Assembly: GCA_002298695.1 (NCBI GenBank)
Contig: DBLB01000047.1
Span: 1-15,074, forward strand
DNA length: 15,074 nt
From: Clostridiales bacterium UBA735
GTDB lineage: Bacteria > Bacillota > Clostridia > Oscillospirales > Oscillospiraceae
Direction of reading: 5' to 3'
Of this stretch, positions 6,356 to 12,098 are shown in pieces (position 1 is the stretch's first letter; each line of letters starts with the position of its first letter). A program made the position numbers and the translations under genes. The notes beneath the pieces were generated by a model, which made no database searches, was not told the DNA's origin, and was given only the letters and a program-made list of their open reading frames with translations.

Positions 6356-6907
6356 TTATTTTTGTGCAAAATCAACATAATCCAGGTAGCGGTGGAGCGC
6401 AGCCTGCCGAGAATCTGTGCCGAGCGCGAGGATGTGCGCAGCAGAAAGATCAAACTCGTAGTGGGTGCGGCCATCGTCTGCTTCCTCGATGCTCGTCCAG
6501 AGATCGAGGACGAGGCCATCGAATTCCTTCGTGCCGTAGACCTCATGGACGATCGTCGTCATCGGCTGGCCGGCAGCGGTGTTGAAATTGCCCTGCCAGC
6601 GTTTGTTTTTGCGTTCGAGGTGGAGCGTCATATCGTTCAGCTCATCATAGCCGGAGATCGTCAGCGTACCGTCGAAGCACGTACCGCCAATGACGCTGCT
6701 TGTCAGCGTGCCCTCGATCGTGACGGTGTGAGCCTCGGCGAAGTCCTCGTCGTCGACCGCATACTCCGTTGCCGCGCCAGACCATGCGACCGGCGTCTGG
6801 TGCGGGACGAACAGGGAGATGACGATATAGAGCACGATCAGGACCGCAGTGAAACCGAACAGGAATGTCCGGTTCCGGTAAAACCAGTTGTTTTCTTTCT
6901 CGTTCAT
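6356..6907 (-). CDS. Single-pass membrane protein of unknown function
   Basis: This 183-residue protein has a short positively charged cytoplasmic N terminus (MNEKENNWFYRNR) and one membrane segment at about residues 14-34 (TFLFGFTAVLIVLYIVISLFV). An external domain of about 150 residues follows. The outer domain is rich in Thr, Asp and beta-prone stretches (TVTIEGTLTSSVIGG, GTLTISGYDELNDMTLHLERK), suggesting a beta-sheet domain. Cysteines are few and there is no lipobox, so it is membrane-anchored rather than lipidated. AAGGAGA lies 7 nt before the ATG. I do not recognise the family. Neighbours on the same strand are a nucleotidyltransferase upstream and the HPr-like gene downstream, but each appears to have its own promoter. 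Confidence 0.8.
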   Translation of the reverse strand: MNEKENNWFYRNRTFLFGFTAVLIVLYIVISLFVPHQTPVAWSGAATEYAVDDEDFAEAHTVTIEGTLTSSVIGGTCFDGTLTISGYDELNDMTLHLERKNKRWQGNFNTAAGQPMTTIVHEVYGTKEFDGLVLDLWTSIEEADDGRTHYEFDLSAAHILALGTDSRQAALHRYLDYVDFAQK

Positions 6908-6918
6908 GGCATCTCCTT

Positions 6919-7007
6919 CATAAAAATTCAGAATTTATTCAAATCTCAGGCCTTGCATCCAGCATCGGACGCTGGTATACTGGTAACAGTTCCATAAAAA
7001 TTCAGAA
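6919..7007. repeat. 15-bp direct repeat upstream of the membrane protein gene
   Basis: CATAAAAATTCAGAA occurs at 6919-6933 and again at 6993-7007, 74 bp apart in the same orientation. The first copy lies just upstream of the ribosome-binding site of the membrane protein gene. The second lies near the start of the candidate plus-strand small RNA. It may be a regulator site or chance. Confidence 0.4.
6953..6981 (+). promoter_or_regulatory. Orphan plus-strand promoter
   Basis: TTGCAT (6953-6958), a 17-nt spacer, and TATACT (6976-6981). It points away from the membrane protein gene and toward no plus-strand protein gene before the terminator at 7087-7118. Confidence 0.5.
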
Positions 7008-7120
7008 ACAAAAAGTTACAGGTCCAGAAGTGGAGGGATGCCATGGTTTAGGAGAGATAAACTGTTTTTTACACAACCAACCAATCACGAAGCGGGCGCG
7101 CAGCGCTCGCTTCGTTTTAT
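6988..7120 (+). ncRNA. Candidate small RNA of about 130 nt
   Basis: A good promoter (6953-6981) and a strong terminator (7087-7118) bracket about 130 nt without a convincing coding frame. ATG at 7038 has no properly spaced ribosome-binding site and its frame runs through the terminator. ATG at 7043 is stopped after two codons. GTAAC (6983-6987) and GTTAC (7015-7019) could pair near the 5' end. No known RNA family is recognised. The alternative is that the promoter is fortuitous and the terminator serves only the converging nucleotidyltransferase gene. Confidence 0.3.
7087..7120 (+). terminator. Terminator between the small RNA candidate and nucleotidyltransferase gene
   Basis: A stem of 13 pairs including one G-U, ACGAAGCGGGCGC (7087-7099) with GCGCTCGCTTCGT (7103-7115), has a 3-nt loop. 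The T run (TTTT, then ATT) is on the plus-strand side. On the minus strand the downstream sequence is only T-rich. It lies immediately after the stop codon of the minus-strand nucleotidyltransferase gene, so it may work in both directions. Confidence 0.7.
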
Positions 7121-8031
7121 TCGGCCCAGAGACTGGCCGGATAGCGTCCCTCGGCCTTCATGCGCGCGATCGCGGCCTGCACGGAAGCGAGGTCCTCATG
7201 ATAGGTCACGCCGTACCAGACCTCGCTGCACGGCAGCACACGCACGCGGGCCGCACCGGATTGCAGCTGCGCATTGACGACAGACGGCAGATAAAACTCG
7301 CATTTCATCGGATTCTGCGGGACTTCCTTCGCATAAAAGTCCGGGAAGCGCGCCCAGAGCTCTGTCAGCATCTTCGGCGTGAAGCCCCAGAAGTTCATCG
7401 AAACAACGCTTGCGCCGGACAGCGGATAAAACGTCTCGCCGTCCTCGGTATAGGCAGCGTCCTCGCCGCGCTTGAAAATTTTCGTCCGCTCCACCACGTC
7501 GCGCAGCATCCCGTCCTGCACGTCGCAAATTCCGCGTGCGACCGAACCAAACTCCGTCACCGTGTTGCGCAGGTGATAGCCCACCATGGCATAGCACGCG
7601 GGATCGTCGTTTGATTTCAGGAACTGATACATGGCCGAAAAAGCCTCCGGCCCGTAGAAATCGTCGGAGTTGAGCACGGCGAATGGTCCGTCGATCACAT
7701 CGCGGCAGCACATCACGGCGTGCCCCGTTCCCCACGGCTTGACGCGCCCCTCGGGTACACTCAGGCCGTCCGGGATGTTCTCCAGTTCCTGATAGACATA
7801 GCGGACTTCGAAATGCGGCTCCATCCGCCGGCCGATCGTCTCATGGAACATCTGCGCGTGCTCCTTTTTGATGATGAAGGCCACGCGGCGGAAACCCGCC
7901 CGGTATGCGTCGCAAAGCGAAAAATCGATGATGAAATGCCCCTCCGGGTCGACCGGCGTCATCTGTTTCAGCCCGCCGAAGCGGCTGCCCATTCCGGCCG
8001 CCATAATCACCAGGGTCGGTTCACGATCCAT
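7117..8031 (-). CDS. Sugar-phosphate nucleotidyltransferase-like protein
   Basis: This 304-residue cytoplasmic protein has the nucleotidyltransferase (GT-A-like, NTP_transferase) fold. The nucleotide-binding signature VIMAAGMGSRFGGLKQ is at residues 8-23. A KPWGTGHAV segment and NSDDFYG (metal-binding Asp residues) follow in the order seen in glucose-1-phosphate uridylyl/thymidylyltransferases. The C-terminal half (GVTYHEDLASVQAAIARM) matches enzymes of this type that handle sugar or small-molecule phosphates. The exact substrate cannot be read from sequence. AGGAGG lies about 9 nt before the ATG, and a near-consensus promoter precedes it. It is a single-gene unit ending in the hairpin at 7087-7115. 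A role in cell-surface sugar or nucleotide-sugar synthesis is likely but not shown by its neighbours. Confidence 0.87.
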   Translation of the reverse strand: MDREPTLVIMAAGMGSRFGGLKQMTPVDPEGHFIIDFSLCDAYRAGFRRVAFIIKKEHAQMFHETIGRRMEPHFEVRYVYQELENIPDGLSVPEGRVKPWGTGHAVMCCRDVIDGPFAVLNSDDFYGPEAFSAMYQFLKSNDDPACYAMVGYHLRNTVTEFGSVARGICDVQDGMLRDVVERTKIFKRGEDAAYTEDGETFYPLSGASVVSMNFWGFTPKMLTELWARFPDFYAKEVPQNPMKCEFYLPSVVNAQLQSGAARVRVLPCSEVWYGVTYHEDLASVQAAIARMKAEGRYPASLWAE

Positions 8032-8066
8032 GCAAAATCGTCCTCCTGTGTAAATACTACAGTTTG

Positions 8067-8095
8067 ATTATACCGGGCTTTCACGGAAAAAGCAA
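8067..8095 (-). promoter_or_regulatory. Promoter for the nucleotidyltransferase gene
   Basis: Read on the minus strand: TTGCTT (8090-8095), a 17-nt spacer, and a perfect TATAAT (8067-8072). It is back to back with the mntP promoter. Confidence 0.75.
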
Positions 8096-8129
8096 GCGGT
8101 AAACCATTGAACTGCATGCTTCGGATTTG

Positions 8130-8164
8130 TTGACTTTTCTCCACGGACATGCTATATTAAGCAT
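8130..8164 (+). promoter_or_regulatory. mntP promoter with an inverted repeat over the -10
   Basis: TTGACT (8130-8135), a 17-nt spacer, and TATATT (8153-8158). The inverted repeat ATGCT (8149-8153) / AGCAT (8160-8164) brackets the -10 and could be a repressor site. The leader is only about 20 nt, too short for the yybP-ykoY manganese riboswitch that controls many mntP genes. Confidence 0.6.
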
Positions 8165-8185
8165 ACTTTTCTGGGAGGCGACGGA

Positions 8186-8752
8186 ATGGGAATCGTTGAA
8201 TTACTGCTGCTTGCGGTGGGGCTGTCGATGGATGCCTTCGCCGTTTCGGTCTGTAAGGGACTGTCGGCAAGGCAGCTCAGTTGGAAACATTATCTGACGA
8301 TCGGCCTCTGGTTCGGCGGCTTTCAGGCCCTCATGCCAACGATCGGCTATTTTCTCGGTTCCACATTTGAATCCTACATCACAGCAGTCGACCATTGGGT
8401 GGCATTTCTGCTGCTGGGCTTCATCGGCGCAAACATGATCCGCGAGGGGCTGAGCAAGGGCGAACCCGAAGAGAGCAACGATTCCTTCTCGTTCAAGACC
8501 ATGCTCGTGCTGGCCGTTGCGACCAGCATCGACGCGCTGGCCGTTGGCATCACGTTCGCCCTGCTGGACGGCATAGAACTGCCCGTCGCCGTCAGCATCA
8601 TCGGCGCGACGACCTTCCTGATCTCCGCCGCGGGCCTGAAGGTCGGCAACGTCTTCGGCCTGCGCTACAAACGCCGCGCAGAAATTGCCGGCGGCGCAAT
8701 TCTGATCCTGCTCGGCATCAAGATCCTGCTCGAGCACCTCGGTCTCCTCTGA
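8186..8752 (+). CDS. mntP: Manganese efflux pump MntP
   Basis: This 188-residue integral membrane protein with about six helices exports Mn2+ and protects against manganese excess. The two internally related halves show the family's metal-site motifs GLSMDAFAVSVCKGL (from residue 13) and ATSIDALAVGITFAL. The acidic loop SKGEPEESNDS separates them. The C-terminal helix ends in GGAILILLGIKILLEHLG, as in the YebN/MntP family, and the length matches. GGAGG lies 8 nt before the ATG. It has its own promoter, and the leader leaves no room for a manganese riboswitch. No plus-strand terminator with a T run follows, but the hairpins at 8756-8774 and 8796-8823 may stop transcription. Confidence 0.95.
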   Translation: MGIVELLLLAVGLSMDAFAVSVCKGLSARQLSWKHYLTIGLWFGGFQALMPTIGYFLGSTFESYITAVDHWVAFLLLGFIGANMIREGLSKGEPEESNDSFSFKTMLVLAVATSIDALAVGITFALLDGIELPVAVSIIGATTFLISAAGLKVGNVFGLRYKRRAEIAGGAILILLGIKILLEHLGLL

Positions 8753-8783
8753 TACCGAACGGCAGTTCCGTTCGCAGGCGTAC

Positions 8784-8823
8784 AAAAAACAAAATCAGCG
8801 CCCCGGCTTCCGCCGGGGCGCTG
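8784..8823 (-). terminator. Terminator after the small P-loop gene
   Basis: A perfect 12-bp stem, CAGCGCCCCGGC (8796-8807) with GCCGGGGCGCTG (8812-8823), has loop TTCC. On the minus strand it is followed by ATTTTGTTTTTTG. The stem lies 9 nt past the stop codon. It may also stop plus-strand mntP transcripts, though it lacks a T run on that side. Confidence 0.88.
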
Positions 8824-8832
8824 TTGCGTGAT

Positions 8833-9246
8833 TCAGTCCATGAACCGGGAGATATAATCAGGCGCGTCCTTCGGTTCGCCTGGGATGGTAAACGTGAACG
8901 CTACGCCCTTTTCCGCGGAGAACAGACTGCACCAGTCCAGGAAGCTCTCGGTCTCCACGGGATCCTTGCTGCGTGCGACCTTGTACAGATCATCGACAAA
9001 AATGTGTGAAATATCGAAATTTCCTGCATGCAGGCCGCTCAGGAAGCCGCGCAGGAACGTATAACTGCCCGAAGCATACTCGCTTGCATCGATCAGCCGC
9101 ACGCGGTGATCCACATCAAAGCGAAGCGCATTTCCGTTCTCAATGCAGACCATGCTGCCGGTTTCGTGCTTGACGGAATTGTTGATCGCATTCATCAGCA
9201 GTTTGGTCTTGCCGGAGCCCTCAGGCCCCATCATGATATTAACCAT
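8833..9246 (-). CDS. Small P-loop nucleotide-binding protein
   Basis: This 137-residue protein carries a clear Walker A motif GPEGSGKT at residues 7-14 and a Walker B-like HIFVDD at 81-86. It is therefore probably a nucleotide-binding P-loop protein with a minimal fold. No partner domain, membrane segment or DNA-binding motif is visible. Similar short ATP-binding proteins in Clostridia are often given unsupported names such as PilT; I do not adopt that. AAGGAGG lies 8 nt before the ATG, which is followed by two further Met codons. It has its own promoter and terminator. It sits just downstream of the phosphoglucose-isomerase-like gene on the same strand, 85 bp away, but any functional link is unproven. 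Confidence 0.82.
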   Translation of the reverse strand: MVNIMMGPEGSGKTKLLMNAINNSVKHETGSMVCIENGNALRFDVDHRVRLIDASEYASGSYTFLRGFLSGLHAGNFDISHIFVDDLYKVARSKDPVETESFLDWCSLFSAEKGVAFTFTIPGEPKDAPDYISRFMD

Positions 9247-9273
9247 AGGGCATTCCTCCTTTTCGCTATCTGT

Positions 9274-9302
9274 ATTCTATCAGTTTTCCGAGGGAAAGAC
9301 AA
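9274..9302 (-). promoter_or_regulatory. Promoter for the small P-loop gene
   Basis: Read on the minus strand: TTGTCT (9297-9302), a 17-nt spacer, then TAGAAT (9274-9279). The start would be near 9267. Confidence 0.6.
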
Positions 9303-9331
9303 GCCCGCCGCACGGAAAAGTTATAAAGTTT

Positions 9332-10606
9332 TTATGAATCCTGCCCGAGCGCCTGCGCGGCGAGGACGCGGGCGGGCGAGAGCGTCTTCGGCGCGAGCGG
9401 GTCGACCCCGCTGGCGGCGGAGCAGATGGCGTTCGAGAGCTCAAAGAAGTAGAACAGCTCACCGGCCTGCGGTGCGTCGAGCGCGCCGCACTCCAACTGG
9501 ATGAGCGGTATGCCCGCGGTATCCTGCGCGGTAATATAGGCATCCAGCGTGCGGCTGGCAACGGTTTCCAGCGCAGTGTCGGCCAGATGGCCGAGACCGT
9601 CGTAGTCCTTCCAGTCCAGCTCTACGTGCAGGCGCTGGGCGGGGTCGGGCGTGGGGCGGAGCAGCGTCTGGAACACCGGATAACGTCCGCTGGTGAGCAT
9701 GGCATCGAGCGCATCAAGACTCTGCGGCAGAGGATAGGCTGCCGGAAGCACGCCCATACCGGCCTGACACATGCGGCGCAGAACGGCCTGCCGCCACCAT
9801 GCGCCGAACGCACCGAACCGGCCGGGCGTCAGCAGAAATTCGTTGGTGCGCCCTCGGTTGGCCAGCGCATAGCGCGCGCCGGAATACATCCAGACCGGGT
9901 TTTCAAATGCGCGCAGGTCGTAATCGCCATAGGCGCTTACCGCGCCCTCCCAGAACGAGAGCGGGTCGACGCCGGCGGCCGCAAGCGGCAGCAGCGTCGC
10001 AGCGGTCAGTGCGCTGAACGCGCCGCCCGGTTCCGTCGGCATGGGAAGGAACGTACACCCCTCCTCTTTTGCCATGACGGCCATCGGGGAATCCGGGAGT
10101 GCTGTGACAAAAATACGGTTTTTGGCGTCCTTGCCGTAGCGGCGCTCCATCATCCATCGTACCGCGCGGGAGGTAATGGCAGCCTCAGGTTCCGGCTGTG
10201 CCGGCAGAATGAGCTGCAAGCAGAAGTCGCGGCCCTCCAGCTGGTCAAACAGGGAGAGATAGTCCTCCGAGGACATACGGTCGCCGGTGAACAGAACAGC
10301 CGGACGGCCCTTGTGCGCAGGGTTGGTAAGCAGGCGGACGGCAGCGCGGGCCCCAAGCCAGCTCTCGCCCATGCCGACGACGACCAGCAGATCTGCCTGC
10401 CGGCAGACGGCGTCCGCCGCGCGTTCGACCGCGCCGATGGTGCGGGCGACGGCGGCGTCGTTTGCGCCAAGCCAGCCGAGAAAATCGGAAAAACCGGGTT
10501 GATTGCGCCGCAGCCGCAGATGCGCGTCAAACAGGTCCTTTTCCGAGGACAGCAGATTCGGCAGGCTGACGCAGCTCCAGATATTTGAAAGTTCGACAGT
10601 GATCAT
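9332..10606 (-). CDS. Phosphoglucose-isomerase-like protein with degenerate active site
   Basis: This 424-residue soluble protein follows the phosphoglucose isomerase layout. VGMGESWLGARAAVRLL (residues 77-93) matches the family's VGIGGSYLGARA. RRYGKDAKNRIFVTA, FSALTAATLLPLAAAGVD and GELFYFFELSNAI match other PGI blocks. The catalytic motifs are gone. The sugar-phosphate-binding SKSGTT is replaced by LPAQPEP at about 134-140. GGR-S reads GGAFS (194-198). The ESEGK glutamate block reads LRRMCQAG. The STDLHSLGQ histidine block reads PQSLDALDA. The C-terminal NPFDQPGVEAYK reads DPLAPKTLSPAR. The fold is therefore probably kept while isomerase activity is lost. The start at 10606 has AGGAGG 6 nt upstream; the ATG 12 codons earlier lacks one. 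The reading frame is intact, so this is a divergent paralogue rather than a broken gene. Confidence 0.82.
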   Translation of the reverse strand: MITVELSNIWSCVSLPNLLSSEKDLFDAHLRLRRNQPGFSDFLGWLGANDAAVARTIGAVERAADAVCRQADLLVVVGMGESWLGARAAVRLLTNPAHKGRPAVLFTGDRMSSEDYLSLFDQLEGRDFCLQLILPAQPEPEAAITSRAVRWMMERRYGKDAKNRIFVTALPDSPMAVMAKEEGCTFLPMPTEPGGAFSALTAATLLPLAAAGVDPLSFWEGAVSAYGDYDLRAFENPVWMYSGARYALANRGRTNEFLLTPGRFGAFGAWWRQAVLRRMCQAGMGVLPAAYPLPQSLDALDAMLTSGRYPVFQTLLRPTPDPAQRLHVELDWKDYDGLGHLADTALETVASRTLDAYITAQDTAGIPLIQLECGALDAPQAGELFYFFELSNAICSAASGVDPLAPKTLSPARVLAAQALGQDS

Positions 10607-10642
10607 GAAAAACCTCCTGATGCGGAGAATCGGGATGGACAC

Positions 10643-10671
10643 AGTATACTACACTTTTCCGGAAAAGGCCA
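10643..10671 (-). promoter_or_regulatory. Promoter of the PGI-like gene with spacer palindrome
   Basis: Read on the minus strand: the -10 TATACT is at 10643-10648, with a weak -35 TGGCCT (10666-10671) after a 17-nt spacer. The 14-bp perfect palindrome CTTTTCCGGAAAAG (10654-10667) fills most of the spacer and could be an operator. AGTATACT is itself palindromic, so weak transcription in the other direction is possible. Confidence 0.45.
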
Positions 10672-10770
10672 GTTTTTCGTGCGGCCGGGCGAAAAAATGC
10701 ATGCCTGCCGCAAAACATTTTTGATGCACAGAAAAAACTGCCGCCCGTGCTCCCCGCCCAGACGCGCCCT

Positions 10771-10857
10771 GCCGGACAGGCCGCGTGCAGGATCCGGGAC
10801 ATTCGTGATCGCGCCTTGCAGAGAACGCCTCTGTCCGCCTGCCACATGCCGTCCGGC
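10771..10857 (+). other. Structured stretch in the gene-free region upstream of the J-protein operon
   Basis: The region 10672-10995 holds no convincing gene. Within it GCCGGAC (10771-10777) can pair with GTCCGGC (10851-10857). GCAGG (10787-10791) can pair with CCTGC (10838-10842), and CAGAG (10819-10823) with CTCTG (10829-10833), forming one long interrupted arm. A terminator follows at 10864-10899. This could be a structured RNA on the plus strand, but no good promoter is visible in front of it and GC-rich DNA pairs easily. Confidence 0.25.
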
Positions 10858-10863
10858 CCTTCA

Positions 10864-10899
10864 GCCGCGCAATTTCTGCGCGGCGATTTCTCTTTTTTT
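10864..10899 (+). terminator. Intrinsic terminator upstream of the J-protein operon
   Basis: GCCGCGCA (10864-10871) pairs with TGCGCGGC (10877-10884) around a 5-nt loop. GATTTCTC and seven T residues follow. It points in the plus direction yet no plus-strand gene lies before it in this gap, so it either ends an unrecognised RNA or insulates the operon. Confidence 0.65.
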
Positions 10900-10903
10900 A
10901 CAT

Positions 10904-10960
10904 TTTTCCCGCAGATCGTTTATAAAAGATTCACACATCTGCGGAAAACATCTGTATAAT
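10904..10960 (+). promoter_or_regulatory. Promoter and candidate operator of the accessory Hsp70 operon
   Basis: The -10 TATAAT is at 10955-10960. The best -35 is TTCACA (10930-10935), with a long 19-nt spacer, so basal activity may be low. An inverted repeat, TTTTCCCGCAGAT (10904-10916) with ATCTGCGGAAAA (10937-10948), equal except for one extra C, flanks and overlaps the -35 region. This would suit a repressor or activator. It is not the CIRCE sequence bound by HrcA, and no CtsR-type repeat is seen. Confidence 0.5.
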
Positions 10961-10995
10961 TAGTTCTTGAAATCACGGATAAAGGAGGGATCGTT

Positions 10996-11637
10996 TTGGA
11001 CAGAGACCCGTACCAGGTGCTCGGCGTATCGCCGAACGCCAGTGAGGACGAGATCCGGCAGGCCTACCGCACCCTGGCCAAAAAATACCACCCCGACCTC
11101 AATCCGAACGACCCCGCCGCGGCACAGAAGATGAACGAGGTCAACGAGGCGTATGATCTTCTGAAAAACCCGCAGGCATACCGCCAGCAGCAGGCGCAGC
11201 AGCGCTATGCCCAGCAGGCCCGCCAGCAGTACCAGAATCAGCAGTACGCCGACCCGTTCTCCGCCTTCTGGGGCGCACAGAATCAGGATTCCTCTCACCC
11301 TCACTATACCTACACCTATTATACCAACTACCGTCCGCAGCAAAACAGCACCGACGACCGGAATCCGAACCAGAATCAGTATCAATGGACGTATCGCCAC
11401 ACCCGGCGGCGCGGCGGCATTCTGGGCAAGATCTTCCTGGTCTATCTGCTGTTCCAGCTGTTCTATATGCTGTTCGGCGGATGCAGCTACCGCTACTACA
11501 CCTATCCGTATGATTACTATACCTACGGCGACGGCAGCAGCTATTCCGACACTTACCAGCGCGACAGCCAGCAAACTGCTCCCTACAATGGCTACGGCTT
11601 CGGCAGCCAGCAAAGCGCAGATGCGCAGGAGGGCTGA
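10996..11637 (+). CDS. Membrane-anchored J-domain co-chaperone
   Basis: This 213-residue class III J-protein stimulates the ATPase of a partner Hsp70. Residues 3-60 are a J domain ([22 protein letters not shown]) with the essential HPD at 32-34. Residues 60-135 are rich in Gln, Tyr and Asn. A membrane segment follows at about 142-160 ([19 protein letters not shown]), and then a Tyr/Gln/Ser-rich tail. There are no zinc fingers or substrate-binding beta domains, unlike housekeeping DnaJ. The start is TTG at 10996 with AAGGAGG 7 nt upstream. GrpE and DnaK follow in the same operon, with only 3 nt separating this gene from GrpE. The layout suggests that it recruits its own Hsp70 to the membrane. 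Which side the tail faces is not settled. Confidence 0.9.
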   Translation: MDRDPYQVLGVSPNASEDEIRQAYRTLAKKYHPDLNPNDPAAAQKMNEVNEAYDLLKNPQAYRQQQAQQRYAQQARQQYQNQQYADPFSAFWGAQNQDSSHPHYTYTYYTNYRPQQNSTDDRNPNQNQYQWTYRHTRRRGGILGKIFLVYLLFQLFYMLFGGCSYRYYTYPYDYYTYGDGSSYSDTYQRDSQQTAPYNGYGFGSQQSADAQEG

Positions 11638-11640
11638 ACC

Positions 11641-12072
11641 GTGCGTCTTTTTTCGAAAAAACCTGCCGCGCCGGACGAGGCGTTCGAGGCGCTGCGCGGC
11701 GAATATCAGAATTACCGCCGCCGTACGGCCGCGCAGCTCGAGCGTGCGGAGCGTGACGGCATGAAGAAGGCAGTGCTCGCGCTGCTGCCGCTCTATGACG
11801 ATCTTTCCCACGCGCTGGATGCGCCGTGCACCGACGCGGCATACTATCACGGCATCGAACTTCTGATGCAGAAGCTCCTGGCCCAGCTGGCCTCGCTCGG
11901 CGTGCAGCCGATGGACAGCCTCGGCAAATGCTTCAATCCCGCCTACCACGAGGCCGTCGGCCATGTGGAGGATCCGGCAAAGCACGCCGAAGAGATCGTG
12001 CAGGTCGTCCGTACCGGCTTTACGATGAACGAGGATGTCATCCGCCACGCAAAGGTCATCGTGGCCAATTAA
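11641..12072 (+). CDS. grpE: Short GrpE-type nucleotide exchange factor
   Basis: This 143-residue protein is a nucleotide exchange factor for Hsp70. The C-terminal part carries the GrpE signature: SLGKCFNPAYHEAVGHVEDP, then TGFTMNEDVIRHAKVIVAN, matching the beta domain that contacts the DnaK ATPase domain. The N-terminal helix (FEALRGEYQNYRRRTAAQLERAERDGMKKAVLALLPLYDDL) is the expected dimerisation coiled coil. It lacks the long acidic N-terminal extension of typical 180-200-residue GrpE. The start is GTG, with AGGAGG 8 nt upstream inside the end of the J-protein gene, which implies translational coupling. DnaK begins 26 bp after the stop. It is probably dedicated to the adjacent DnaK paralogue rather than being the main cellular GrpE. 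Confidence 0.92.
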   Translation: MRLFSKKPAAPDEAFEALRGEYQNYRRRTAAQLERAERDGMKKAVLALLPLYDDLSHALDAPCTDAAYYHGIELLMQKLLAQLASLGVQPMDSLGKCFNPAYHEAVGHVEDPAKHAEEIVQVVRTGFTMNEDVIRHAKVIVAN

Positions 12073-12098
12073 CCCAGTAAACCGGAGGAATGTAGTTT

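Noticed and set aside
7038..7277. Small protein encoded by the candidate RNA
   Set aside because: No ribosome-binding site at a usable distance; the frame runs through a terminator and antisense into the nucleotidyltransferase gene.
10900..10995. CIRCE element for HrcA control of the Hsp70 operon
   Set aside because: The TTAGCACTC / GAGTGCTAA pair is absent. The inverted repeat present has an unrelated sequence and spacing.
10960..12048. Long minus-strand open frame opposite the J-protein and GrpE genes
   Set aside because: It is Val/Ile/Leu-rich because it mirrors Tyr/Gln/Asn codons. It spans two well-supported genes on the other strand.
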